A stretch of 37,148 bases of DNA from DAOUMU01 sp034409055 (GTDB lineage Bacteria; Chloroflexota; Anaerolineae; 4572-78; J111): assembly GCA_034409055.1 (NCBI GenBank), contig DAOUMU010000144.1, positions 1 to 37,148 on the forward strand. The letters run 5' to 3'. How positions within the stretch are numbered: position 1 is the first letter of the stretch; each line of letters begins with the position of its first letter. The notes beneath the pieces are model-generated. The model worked only from the letters and a program-made list of their open reading frames with translations. It did not search any database and had not been told where the DNA came from. Positions 7,804 to 15,597 of this stretch are shown here, one piece after another. The translations under genes were made by a program, and so were the position numbers.

Positions 7804-8908
7804 ATGGAAGATTTACGCAACCAACTTACCGACATGAATCACCGTATCGGTTCAAACATGGTGCGTCTTTGACATCGCTGGCAAGGTAAACCAGATTGAG
7901 GCTTTAGAAAAAGAAACAAGAGCCGCCGATTTTTGGAATGACCAACGCCAGGCCCAGGACAAAATGCGGCGTTTGTCTGACTTGCGAAATGAAGTTGAAA
8001 CATGGCAGGGTGTGGCCCGACGGGTCAAAGATGCGCTGGATCTAGCAGAAATGGCCGCCGAGGAGAATGATGATTCCTTGCTGGCCGAGCTAACCGACGA
8101 AACAGAGTCGATAGCGCAGTTGTTGGAAAAGTTAGAATTTCAACTGGTCCTTTCCGGGAGTCACGATAAAGACTCTGCCTTACTATCAATCCATGCCGGG
8201 GCCGGTGGCACGGAAAGCCAGGATTGGGCCCAGATGCTGATGCGTATGTACCTGCGTTGGGCCGAGGCCAATGGCTATAAGACCACGCTGGTGGACCGGA
8301 TGGCAGGCGAGGAAGCGGGACTCAAAAGTGTTACCCTGGAAATAGCAGGGGAGTACGCCTACGGCTATCTCAAGGCAGAACGGGGGGTACACCGGCTGGT
8401 CAGAATTTCCCCCTTTGATGCCTCCAGCCGCCGGCATACCTCTTTTGCCCTGGTCGAAGTGGTGCCAGACATCGACACAGATATCGAGATCGAAATCAAT
8501 CCCGATGACCTGGAGATTGACGTCTTTAAGTCAGGCGGGGCTGGCGGGCAGCACGTACAGAAAAATGCCACGGCCATTCGTATTAAGCACTTGCCGACCG
8601 GTATCGTGGTCACCTGTCAGAACGAGCGGAGCCAGCTTCAGAATCGGGAAACGGCTATGCGTATTCTGCGGGGGCGTCTGTACGATCTGGCGCTAAAAAA
8701 ACAAGAAGAGGAGCAAGCCAGGCTCAAGGGGCAACACGTTGAGGCCGGCTGGGGCAACCAGATTCGCTCATACGTGTTACATCCCTACAAAATGGTCAAA
8801 GATCATCGCACCAGTCACGAGGTAGGCAACGCAGAAGCTGTCCTCGATGGTCGGTTGGATGATTTTATCGAAGCCTATTTGCACCATACGATTGGGGAAC
8901 TGGCCTAG
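7804..8908 (+). CDS. prfB: Peptide chain release factor 2, with +1 programmed frameshift
   Basis: The first 22 codons run from ATG 7804 (with GGAG at 7791) to CTT 7867-7869, then meet an in-frame TGA at 7870-7872. A +1 slip on CTT-TGA-C resumes at GAC 7871 and continues open to the stop at 8906-8908, giving about 367 aa, the normal RF2 length. Sequence on both sides of the slip matches RF2, including DIAGKVNQIEALEKE and the FWNDQ segment directly after it. The codon-recognition motif SPF is in VRISPFDASSRRH, as in RF2 rather than RF1, and the hydrolysis motif GGQ is in SGGAGGQHVQKN. RF2 reads UGA and UAA, so shortage of RF2 favours the slip: a well-known autoregulatory loop. The usual internal Shine-Dalgarno is weak here (GGTG three bases before CTT). 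Confidence 0.95.
7867..7873 (+). promoter_or_regulatory. prfB +1 frameshift site CTTTGAC
   Basis: The slip sequence CTT-TGA-C is identical to the classic RF2 recoding site. GGTG at 7860-7863 occupies the place of the stimulatory Shine-Dalgarno and can pair with the CACC of the 16S tail, but it is shorter than the E. coli version. Confidence 0.9.
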
Positions 8909-8928
8909 CACCAATATTTTTAAATAAG

Positions 8929-8964
8929 AAAGGAGAGCGTCATTCGAATGACGCTCTCCTTTTT
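8929..8964. terminator. Perfect-stem intrinsic terminator, probably bidirectional
   Basis: The palindrome at 8929-8962 (core GAGAGCGTCATTCGAATGAC plus arms AAAGG and its complement) is uninterrupted. It is followed by a T-run on the plus strand and a short T-rich stretch on the minus strand. It separates convergent prfB and the minus-strand repeat protein, and could stop both. Confidence 0.85.
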
Positions 8965-9004
8965 GGGTTCGACATCGCCCCTGGCCTTATTAGCCAGATG
9001 GTAG

Positions 9005-10951
9005 TTATGGGGTCAGGTTGGCATTGATGACTTCCTCTGGGAAAATCCAGTAATCAATAGTCACATCAGTTTCGTTACTAACCCGCATATAATAGCGGTC
9101 GCCAGCGATGACGTGTCCGTGCCAAATAAATTCGCCGGTATTTGGATCGCCATCTCGATTAACCACACTGCCCTGGCCAAAGTTGATGATATTGAAACGG
9201 TTGTCTGGCGCCCAATCTCGCAATTGGTTGCCTTCAAAGAGTTCAATGTTTACGTCGCGGACTCGATTACCATCATCGGGGGTAAAGACCATCGTAAAGA
9301 CGGTTTCAACCGAACCAGTCTTGTTAACGTCGCCTCGACTGAAAACATACCACCGTTCCTGCTTAGGCCCCAGGCGACCTTGGTTGACCCCAACTTCCAG
9401 ATCCAGAGGAGCAGTGGGGGCAGTACCGGGCGCAGCGGGCGGCCGGGCCACCCGTTTGGGCTCCTCACCTAGGGGGGGCCGGTAAACGTCACCGGTAAAG
9501 AGCCAGTAATCCATATGAACTTTGGTACCGTTACGGATTTGGACGTAGTAGAGATCATTATCAATGAGCCAGCCGTGCCAGAATCGTTCGCCGGTCAGAG
9601 GGCTATCATCCCGGTAAACAACACTGCCGGCTCCCATATTATTAATCTGAGAGTTGTCGCCGGGTGACCAGTACGTTACGCCGCCGGCCGTAAAAACGTC
9701 GAAGGTCATGTTTCGTATGCGATTACCATCGTCGGGCGTGGTGATCATGGTCAGCGCCATCTCTTCAAAGGATTCTCCATCGAAGTCAGTAATAGAGAAA
9801 CTATACCAAGCCTCTTCGCCAGGTTCCAGGCCGCCCTTATTCACGCCGATTTTCAAAGGCAGAGCGGTCTGAGGGGCAGCACCTGGAGCAAAAACAGGCG
9901 CCGGCGCCGGAGCAGGTTTGGGGCCAAGTTCAACATCGAAAATGTCCTGGTCGAATATCCAATAATCAATCTCGACATCGGTGCCGTTTTCCACAGCCAT
10001 CAGATAGGTATCCCCCATCAGTACCGAACCACGCCAGATGCGTTGACCGACGTTCGGATCATTACCCCGGGAAACTAACATACCTGCCCCAAAGTTAGTT
10101 AGCTTATCGACATCCCCTCGCCGCCAAATTTCAAACTCACTGAAGGGGAAAAGTTCAAAATTAACGTGGTGTCTGCGGTTACCATCATCGGGGGTGAATA
10201 ACAAGCTAAAGTCCAGCTCTTTAAATTTCTTGCGGCCGGTCAAATCAACGTGTCGAAAACTGTACCAATAAGTTGAGTGAGGTTTAAGAGTGCCACGATT
10301 CGTGCCAGCCAACAAAGGAGCAGGACTGCCCGGATTGCTCCCCATTTGAGGCACAACAGCGGCAGGAGCAGGAGCAGCGGGAGCAGTGACATCCTCCACA
10401 GGAACTTCCGTCTCATCTACAGGCTGGCTGCTAATGTCGGTGCTAGTGAGTTGGTAATCAATCGTAAAGTCGCTTTCGTTTAGCACCTGAATATAGTAAG
10501 TTTTTGAAGCCGAAACCGAACCCTTCCAATAAAGCTCACCAGTCTCCGGGTTACCATCCAGAGAAACCACCTGACCTGTACCGAAACTGGTCATCTGGCT
10601 GGTATCGCCCTCAGAAAAGAATTGTATCTGATCTTCTTCAAATATTTTCAGCCTAACAAACCGAATGATATTGCCATCATCAGGGGTAAAAGTTAAGAGG
10701 AGAGATTTCTCTATTGATTGTCCTTTCGTATCTCCAGGGGTAAAGGTGTACCAGTGCTGTTCAACTGGTCTCAGTGTGCCCTCATTGACCCCCTCAGCCA
10801 GGGGCATAGCCGAGGTCGGCGTACCCCCTTCAATAGTAGCCGCCGAGGTAGATAAAATGATCAACAGGGCCGCTGCAATGGCAAAAACGCCGGCCAGCAG
10901 CCATAAAAAGCCTTTAAATGGAATAAACATAATTTTACCGTGACTTGTCAT
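9005..10951 (-). CDS. Exported protein with four tandem ~130-aa repeats
   Basis: The product (648 aa) is not from a family I can name with certainty. Residues 13-36 form a hydrophobic signal peptide or membrane anchor after a basic start. The rest is four homologous units starting near residues 44, 209, 361 and 513. Each has the order G-NxGxL (GVNEGTL, GTNRGTL, GVNKGGL, GVNQGRL), W-Y-F/S-F, TPDDGNR, FGxGxVVxRDxxP, WxGxV and a closing YxxxVxNxTxxxIDYW. Units are joined by Pro/Ala-rich linkers. The fold looks beta-rich, like bacterial pre-peptidase C-terminal type modules, and suggests an outside-facing adhesive or binding role. An AAGGAGG lies 7 nt ahead of the ATG. It has its own promoter with a symmetrical operator-like site and sits downstream of a two-component pair on the same strand, a plausible target of it. 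Confidence 0.85.
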   Translation of the reverse strand: MTSHGKIMFIPFKGFLWLLAGVFAIAAALLIILSTSAATIEGGTPTSAMPLAEGVNEGTLRPVEQHWYTFTPGDTKGQSIEKSLLLTFTPDDGNIIRFVRLKIFEEDQIQFFSEGDTSQMTSFGTGQVVSLDGNPETGELYWKGSVSASKTYYIQVLNESDFTIDYQLTSTDISSQPVDETEVPVEDVTAPAAPAPAAVVPQMGSNPGSPAPLLAGTNRGTLKPHSTYWYSFRHVDLTGRKKFKELDFSLLFTPDDGNRRHHVNFELFPFSEFEIWRRGDVDKLTNFGAGMLVSRGNDPNVGQRIWRGSVLMGDTYLMAVENGTDVEIDYWIFDQDIFDVELGPKPAPAPAPVFAPGAAPQTALPLKIGVNKGGLEPGEEAWYSFSITDFDGESFEEMALTMITTPDDGNRIRNMTFDVFTAGGVTYWSPGDNSQINNMGAGSVVYRDDSPLTGERFWHGWLIDNDLYYVQIRNGTKVHMDYWLFTGDVYRPPLGEEPKRVARPPAAPGTAPTAPLDLEVGVNQGRLGPKQERWYVFSRGDVNKTGSVETVFTMVFTPDDGNRVRDVNIELFEGNQLRDWAPDNRFNIINFGQGSVVNRDGDPNTGEFIWHGHVIAGDRYYMRVSNETDVTIDYWIFPEEVINANLTP

Positions 10952-11049
10952 AATGGAGCCTCCTTCTTTGACAATGGATTATGGTGAGCTTGCCAACGAA
11001 GCCCACGTTTGTTAAAGTACGAATAATAGATGTAACAGATTTTGTCTCC

Positions 11050-11078
11050 AGTATAAACCTGGAAATACAGGTTGTGAA
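11050..11078 (-). promoter_or_regulatory. Promoter of the repeat-protein gene
   Basis: On the minus strand TTCACA (11078-11073) and TATACT (11055-11050) are 17 nt apart, each 5 of 6 to consensus. The expected start is near 11043. Confidence 0.65.
11056..11073. promoter_or_regulatory. Operator-like palindrome in the promoter spacer
   Basis: AACCTG-GAAATA-CAGGTT is a perfect 6+6 inverted repeat that fills the spacer between the -35 and -10 boxes exactly. A dimeric regulator bound here would compete with RNA polymerase. The adjacent NarL-type response regulator is one candidate binder, but this is only inferred from position. Confidence 0.55.
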
Positions 11079-11130
11079 GCGTAGAATACGCGGATTTTTT
11101 AACAGCATGAATAGTGGAAAACAACGGAGT

Positions 11131-11170
11131 TAAAATCCGACTGGTTCCGTATAAACTACGGAGCCAGTCG
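11131..11170 (-). terminator. Likely terminator after the response regulator
   Basis: CGACTGGTTCCGTA (11138-11151) pairs with TACGGAGCCAGTCG (11157-11170), a 14-bp stem with one wobble and a 5-nt loop. On the minus strand it is followed by GATTTTAAC, a short T-run. It lies about 115 nt after the response regulator stop. Confidence 0.5.
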
Positions 11171-11285
11171 AGGAAAAGAGGGCGAAATTTGTAGCAGCCA
11201 ACACCCCTCCCCGAAGTTGTACTTGAGGTAACTTACTCTAATTATCAGGCAATTTGGGAGCAAAAAGCGAAAGGCTTCTCTCGAG

Positions 11286-11927
11286 TTATACAATCAGTCC
11301 ATGTTCCCTGGCATACCGTACCAACTCCACCCGGTTATGCAAATTTAGCTTGTCCATCAGGTTAGCCCGGTGGCTCTCCACGGTGCGCATACTGATATTC
11401 AAAGCCTGGGCAGTTTGACGATTGGTGTAACCTTGAGCAATGAAGGACAGAACCTCGACTTCACGAGGGGTAAGCAATTCTACTGGAGGGTCATTGGAGG
11501 GGGATAAGGAAGTCAGGTCTTTGAGTAAAGCCCGGGTCATGGATGGGTGAACGTACAAATCGCCGCGCCAGACGGCACGGATCGCGTCGATAAGTTCGGA
11601 CTCAACGGCTCGTTTAATGATGTACCCTGAAGCGCCAGCCCGGATAGCTTCTTGCAGCAAACTTTCATCCTCATGCACGGTCAGGATGAGGACACGCACT
11701 TCAGGTAAAACCTTGTGCAGGCGGCGCGTGATCTCAAGACCACCAGGACCTGGCATATTGATATCGAGTAGAAGCACGTTGGGGCGTAACTCGTTGGCCA
11801 GATGTAGGGCTTCGTGCCCATTGGCTGCTTCGTCTACAATCTCCAGGCCGGGTTCGGCACTCAATAAAGCCCGCAGGCCAGCGCGTAGTACGCCGTGATC
11901 ATCAGCGATCAGGATGCGAATAGACAT
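11286..11927 (-). CDS. NarL/LuxR-family response regulator
   Basis: The product (213 aa) has an N-terminal receiver domain (about 1-120) and a C-terminal LuxR-type HTH (about 145-210). The acidic pocket is IADDH (residues 7-11), the phosphoacceptor is D55 in LLLDINMPGPGG, and the conserved Thr and Lys are in VLILTVHE and GYIIKRAVESE. The HTH shows LTPREVEVLSFIAQGYTNRQ and SMRTVESHRANLMDKL. The start at 11927 is preferred over the upstream GTG at 11942 because GGAGG lies 6 nt before it. It overlaps the histidine kinase gene by 26 bp, so the two are translationally coupled partners. It likely binds DNA as a dimer after phosphorylation; target genes are not proven. Confidence 0.93.
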   Translation of the reverse strand: MSIRILIADDHGVLRAGLRALLSAEPGLEIVDEAANGHEALHLANELRPNVLLLDINMPGPGGLEITRRLHKVLPEVRVLILTVHEDESLLQEAIRAGASGYIIKRAVESELIDAIRAVWRGDLYVHPSMTRALLKDLTSLSPSNDPPVELLTPREVEVLSFIAQGYTNRQTAQALNISMRTVESHRANLMDKLNLHNRVELVRYAREHGLIV

Positions 11928-14154
11928 TAGGAACCTCCACAAATATGGTCGTACCTTTGCCGGCTGCGCTTTCTACGATTAGTGTCCCACCTAGCATTTC
12001 GGCTCGTTCACGCATACCCAAAAGGCCCAGGCGGCCACTCTGCCCTGCGACCTCGGGATCGAAGCCAATCCCGTTGTCCTCGACAATGGTCACCATTTGG
12101 TCATCACGTCGCTTCAGCAGCACACCAATGTGAGTGGCCTGAGCATGGCGGACGATATTTGTCAATGCCTCTTGCACAATGCGATAAAGGTTGGTTTCTA
12201 CCGCTGGTGGCAGGCGTTTATTGTCAAACCCGGTCGCCTCAAATTGTACGGTCAGGCTATGTTGATGATTGAAGGTTTCGACATATTGGCGCAATGCCGC
12301 CACCAATCCCAGATGATCTAGGCTGGCCGGTCGCAGATCCATTGCCAGCCGGTGCAGATTTTCTAAGACGTTGTCGGTCATGCGTTTTAATTCGGTTATC
12401 CGGTTGACAACCGATTCCGGACAAGCGGCCCCGCGTTCTAACAGGCATAAACCAACCATTAAGGAAGTCAGCGCCTGACCTGCCTCATCGTGGAGTTCAC
12501 GGGCAATGTGGCGACGCTCAGTTTCTTGCACCTCGACTAAACGGTGAGAGAGAGATTGTAGCCGTTTGTGCCCAATGCGTACCTGTTCAAACAATCGAGC
12601 ATTCTGGATAGCAATCGCCGCCTGATTGGCAAAGGCCTGGGCCAGGTCTGCCTCTACCTGGCCATAAGCGGCCATTTGTCGACTCTCTAACGTTAGGTAA
12701 CCAATAACCTTGCTTTGTACCATCAGGGGCACGCCCATCCAGCCTCGAATGTAACCGAGGCCATGCCCGCACTGGAAACGGGGGTCGGCTAAGGCATCAG
12801 TTAAGATGATAGGATGACCGGTGGAACGAATCTGGCGATATAAGGTATTATCGGACGGGTATTGCTGTCCGACCAGTTGCTTCGCAACCAGGGACAATCC
12901 TCTCCCGGCGACCATATACAACCCCTCCCCCTGGCAAAGAAACACATACGCGCTATCATAAGGCACTACCTGCGCTAAATGGGTTAAGATAGCATCCAAA
13001 ACCTGGTCGGAATCGAGGGTTGAAGTCAAAGTACTGGTGGCTTCACATAATATCTCGGCCTGTTCTCGGGCTCTATGTTCGGCCTCAAACAGACGAGCGT
13101 TTTCAATGGCTGTGATTGCCGGCATCGTCAGCCAATTGAGCAGTCGCAAATCTCTTTGGTTAAAGGAACCATTCCGCTTGTTGATCACCTCGATAGCGCC
13201 GATAGTTCGCTCTCTGGTCTGCAAGGGGACACATAGGATCGAATGAGTAGTAAAACCGCTCTGTCGGTCAACACCATCAAAGAAGCGGATATCCTGTGAT
13301 ACGTCTGGCACCAACGCTGGTTCGCCATGCTGGATTACCCAACCGACAATCCCTTGCTCTATGGCCAGATCCATTTCCCGTACAAAATCGGAACTTGGGC
13401 CAGAGGCTGCTTCAAATCGCAAATTACCTTCGACTTCATCCAGCAGGGTTACCGAAGCGGCCATTGCATCCAGCAACCGAATGGCATGATCAGTGATGGT
13501 GGTTAAGGTCTCCTGTAGGTCCAGGGTTGAGGTGATCGCCTGACTAATCAGGCTCAAGGTAGCCAACTCATCAATTCGTCGGCGTGTCTGGCTGTAAAGG
13601 CGCGTATTTTCAATGGCCATAGCCGTCAGATCGGCCAGGGTCTGCAAAAATTGTTGATCATTAGCAGTGAAGGGGTTGGAGACAGAACTTTCCGCGTTCA
13701 GCATGCCAATAATTCGTTCACCTCTCTTGATCAACGCGCTTAACCACGTCCGGTGATATCGTCCTGGGAGGGAGGAAAGGCCGTTGATATGATGGATGGC
13801 ATCAAGCGTTTCAACTACCTGCTTCCTGTCAATCACATTTAGGCTAATATCACCTTTTTCATCCAGAGGTAAACACAGCTTAATCGTCTCTGTTCCGTTG
13901 TGGATCGGATGGTAATAGTATTCCAGTCGGCCAGTCTGCTCATCCACCAAGCCATAGCCAACACTTTCCAGCCGGAGCAAATTAACGGTCGTTTCCAGCA
14001 CGCGTTCGATAATGGCGGTCTCATTATAAAGCAAGTTCAGTTCTTGCTCCAACCGGCTAATAGCTACCAGGCGATTTTCTAATTCAGTAACCTGCTGGCG
14101 CAATGTTATGACTTCATCGATGAGTTGGGCCTTTGTTTTGTTTTTTTCTTCCAC
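11902..14154 (-). CDS. Soluble triple-GAF sensor histidine kinase (NarL-type, HisKA_3)
   Basis: The product (750 aa) has no membrane segment, so it senses in the cytoplasm. Order: a coiled coil (1-45); three GAF-like domains (about 45-185, 205-355 and 375-525), each ending in a helix of the type AIAIQNARLF; a HisKA_3 dimerisation domain with the phosphoacceptor H555 in ARELHDEAGQ; and an HATPase_c domain (about 650-745) with the N box EALTNIVRHA, G1 DNGIGFDP and G2 GLLGMRERAE. GAF domains bind small ligands or cofactors; there is no obvious haem or Fe-S cysteine set, so the signal is unknown. The GTG start has AGGGGG 8 nt upstream. The response regulator gene begins within its last codons. 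Confidence 0.92.
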   Translation of the reverse strand: MEEKNKTKAQLIDEVITLRQQVTELENRLVAISRLEQELNLLYNETAIIERVLETTVNLLRLESVGYGLVDEQTGRLEYYYHPIHNGTETIKLCLPLDEKGDISLNVIDRKQVVETLDAIHHINGLSSLPGRYHRTWLSALIKRGERIIGMLNAESSVSNPFTANDQQFLQTLADLTAMAIENTRLYSQTRRRIDELATLSLISQAITSTLDLQETLTTITDHAIRLLDAMAASVTLLDEVEGNLRFEAASGPSSDFVREMDLAIEQGIVGWVIQHGEPALVPDVSQDIRFFDGVDRQSGFTTHSILCVPLQTRERTIGAIEVINKRNGSFNQRDLRLLNWLTMPAITAIENARLFEAEHRAREQAEILCEATSTLTSTLDSDQVLDAILTHLAQVVPYDSAYVFLCQGEGLYMVAGRGLSLVAKQLVGQQYPSDNTLYRQIRSTGHPIILTDALADPRFQCGHGLGYIRGWMGVPLMVQSKVIGYLTLESRQMAAYGQVEADLAQAFANQAAIAIQNARLFEQVRIGHKRLQSLSHRLVEVQETERRHIARELHDEAGQALTSLMVGLCLLERGAACPESVVNRITELKRMTDNVLENLHRLAMDLRPASLDHLGLVAALRQYVETFNHQHSLTVQFEATGFDNKRLPPAVETNLYRIVQEALTNIVRHAQATHIGVLLKRRDDQMVTIVEDNGIGFDPEVAGQSGRLGLLGMRERAEMLGGTLIVESAAGKGTTIFVEVPNVYSHPDR

Positions 14155-14186
14155 CTGGACTTCCCCCTAAGGACAGCCATCTCTGG

Positions 14187-14252
14187 AAAAAAAAACGCTC
14201 CCACATGTTTGCTATCCTTTTTCAGGATATATATAATAAAGGCCGGGAGCGT
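14187..14252 (-). terminator. Terminator-like hairpin in the kinase leader (attenuator candidate)
   Basis: On the minus strand ACGCTCCC (14252-14245) pairs with GGGAGCGT (14202-14195), enclosing an inner hairpin ATCCT-GAAAA-AGGAT (14228-14214), and is followed at once by nine T residues. This is the form of an intrinsic terminator placed before the kinase start at 14154. It may attenuate transcripts that begin further upstream. Confidence 0.5.
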
Positions 14253-14255
14253 CAA
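14228..14255 (-). promoter_or_regulatory. Possible promoter of the kinase-regulator operon
   Basis: On the minus strand TTGACG (14255-14250) and TATATA (14233-14228) are 16 nt apart. It overlaps the 5' arm of the terminator-like hairpin, so a transcript starting here could not form that stem. Confidence 0.4.
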
Positions 14256-14455
14256 GATATACATACATGGTGTTGTATATAACCAAACAACCGAGTGTAT
14301 CGCAAAAAATTGTTAAAGTAGAAGTAAACAACAAACTATATAAAACATTATAACAAATTTTAAGTAACTACATATAGAGCAAAAAGTCCTAATTGAACCA
14401 TCACATTTATGAGCCATTTAGTACTTATTTACTATTCAATTACTACTATTTTTAT

Positions 14456-14484
14456 TTGACCTATTTATCATAATCGGTTATAAT
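14456..14484 (+). promoter_or_regulatory. Near-consensus sigma-70 promoter upstream of the recombinase
   Basis: TTGACC (14456-14461) and a perfect TATAAT (14479-14484) are separated by exactly 17 nt, in an AT-rich background. It is one of the strongest promoter matches in the window. The expected start is near 14491. Confidence 0.75.
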
Positions 14485-14490
14485 TCTTGC

Positions 14491-14583
14491 GTATAAAGTA
14501 AGCTTACTTAGTCAAAATCCCATAATCCACATAACTTGATACAATCTGCGAAAGATTGCGCCTACAAATGTGGCGCATTTTTT
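14491..14583 (+). ncRNA. Candidate ~95-nt leader or small RNA
   Basis: The interval runs from the promoter at 14456-14484 to the terminator at 14557-14583. It contains the palindrome AAGTAAGCTTACTT (14498-14511) and the hairpin CAATCT-GCGAA-AGATTG (14542-14558), whose last two bases are also the first two of the terminator stem. The two stems are therefore partly exclusive, as in attenuators. No start codon with a ribosome binding site is present. No known RNA family was recognised. Confidence 0.4.
14557..14583 (+). terminator. Intrinsic terminator ahead of the recombinase gene
   Basis: TGCGCC-TACAAATGT-GGCGCA is followed directly by six T. It lies between the strong promoter and the recombinase start at 14617, so it would cut most transcripts short unless anti-terminated. 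Confidence 0.7.
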
Positions 14584-14616
14584 GCTGTTAGGTGCTTGGC
14601 AATTTGAGTTGGTCCT

Positions 14617-15519
14617 ATGTATCAGGACAAAGACGAGACAATGCTGATAAAATTTGAAGAAGCTTTAATTTTATCGGCTTTGTCATCCTCTACAATAGTT
14701 AATTATCTGGCCGATTTACGGGCCTTTTTGCGCTGGGGTAAACAAGAATTTGGCAGTGAGTTTTCGTTACTAAAAGTTACTCAGGAGCACATTCGACTCT
14801 ACCGAAATCACCTGGTCCAGGAACTGAATCGGGCTGCCTCGACGATTAACCGGCATCTAATGGCTCTCAGAAAGTTTTTTGCTTTTGCCAGAGAAATGGG
14901 GGCCACATCAACAGATCCAACCACTGGGGTGGCCTTGGTTCAAGAGGATAAGCAAGCTAACTCGCGGCCCATCTCAGAAGATGAGATTAAAAAGTTGCTG
15001 CAAGCCGCCCAGAATGGTTCACGGGCTAGCTTGGTCCGCCGTGATCTGGCCATCTTACAATTACTACGTTATACCGGCCTGCGGGTGAGTGAGATCGTTG
15101 ACTTACAAAAAGACGACCTGATTTTCGATAATCCCGGTGTACGCTTAAAAGTTAACAATTTACATGATGAGAAAAAAGCTCGACATTTACCACTTCCTGA
15201 TCAAGTATGCAAAGTCTTGTACGATTACTTATTAGTACGTCCTCGAATCTCCACCACCAACCACCTTTTCTTGAGTCAGGACGGTCGTCCTATCTCCAAC
15301 CGCACTATTCAGCGTATTATCGGTGATTGCGCCAAATCCGCTGGTTTGAAAGGTGTGTCGGCTCAATCGTTGCGACGTACTTTTGCCTTACACCTATTTT
15401 CAGAAACTAACGACCTTGAATTAGTATCTGAAAGACTGGGACATCAAAATACAACTATTACTGAGCAATATCTGGCGGTTCATAACGATCAAGCGAAGTT
15501 AGAAAAAAATGGAAATTAG
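14617..15519 (+). CDS. Tyrosine recombinase (XerC/D-like phage integrase family)
   Basis: The product (300 aa) has a SAM-like N-terminal core-binding domain (about 10-100) and a catalytic domain (about 120-290). The first catalytic Arg is in YTGLRVSEIVDL, the box II Arg is in SAQSLRRTFALHLF, His is in ERLGHQNTT and the nucleophilic Tyr is in TEQYLAVH. The position that is His in the usual HxxR box is Gln here, and the following His is Arg. Length is that of XerC/XerD, and the protein might serve chromosome-dimer resolution or a mobile element; no att-like repeats were seen around it. ATG at 14617 and ATG at 14641 are both possible starts, with weak ribosome binding sites. It stands between a promoter-terminator leader and rpoC, where rpoB would be expected. 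Confidence 0.88.
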   Translation: MYQDKDETMLIKFEEALILSALSSSTIVNYLADLRAFLRWGKQEFGSEFSLLKVTQEHIRLYRNHLVQELNRAASTINRHLMALRKFFAFAREMGATSTDPTTGVALVQEDKQANSRPISEDEIKKLLQAAQNGSRASLVRRDLAILQLLRYTGLRVSEIVDLQKDDLIFDNPGVRLKVNNLHDEKKARHLPLPDQVCKVLYDYLLVRPRISTTNHLFLSQDGRPISNRTIQRIIGDCAKSAGLKGVSAQSLRRTFALHLFSETNDLELVSERLGHQNTTITEQYLAVHNDQAKLEKNGN

Positions 15520-15562
15520 AATTTTATAGGTTTACTTCCATACTCTAATTTCTAATTTTATT
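15510..15562 (+). terminator. Weak AT-rich hairpin between recombinase and rpoC
   Basis: GAAATTAGA at about 15510-15518 pairs with TCTAATTTC at about 15544-15552, followed by TAATTTTATT. The stem overlaps the recombinase stop codon and is AT-rich, so it may be a weak terminator or have no function. Confidence 0.3.
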
Positions 15563-15597
15563 CGTCTCACTTTTTATTAATTTTTAGGAGGCTTACT

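Larger units (their letters stand above)
10952..11285 (-). other. Intergenic control region of the repeat-protein gene
   Basis: This 334-bp gap holds, reading on the minus strand, a terminator-like hairpin at 11131-11170 after the response regulator gene, then the promoter and palindrome at 11050-11078, then a leader of about 90 nt ending in the strong Shine-Dalgarno at 10954-10960. No convincing reading frame is present. Confidence 0.6.
14155..14616. other. AT-rich divergent control region
   Basis: This 462-bp gap lies between the minus-strand kinase and the plus-strand recombinase. It holds a minus-strand promoter/hairpin at 14187-14255, an AT-rich stretch (about 14260-14455) in which I see no gene, a near-consensus plus promoter at 14456-14484 and an intrinsic terminator at 14557-14583. 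Short open frames here lack ribosome binding sites and were not accepted. Confidence 0.6.

Noticed and set aside
7707..7889. 60-aa open frame across the prfB start
   Set aside because: It overlaps the first prfB codons in another frame, has no ribosome binding site and no recognisable protein features.
7964..8908. A shorter prfB starting at the internal ATG
   Set aside because: The sequence upstream in the same frame, back to the CTTTGAC slip site, matches RF2, and the ATG has no ribosome binding site. The frameshifted gene from 7804 is preferred.
14187..14252. Known riboswitch, such as a cyclic di-GMP type, in the kinase leader
   Set aside because: The GCAAAC word suggested it, but the order of conserved bases and helices does not match.
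14125..14316. 63-aa plus-strand frame at the kinase start
   Set aside because: It is antisense to the kinase start and to the leader hairpin, with low-complexity sequence and no ribosome binding site.
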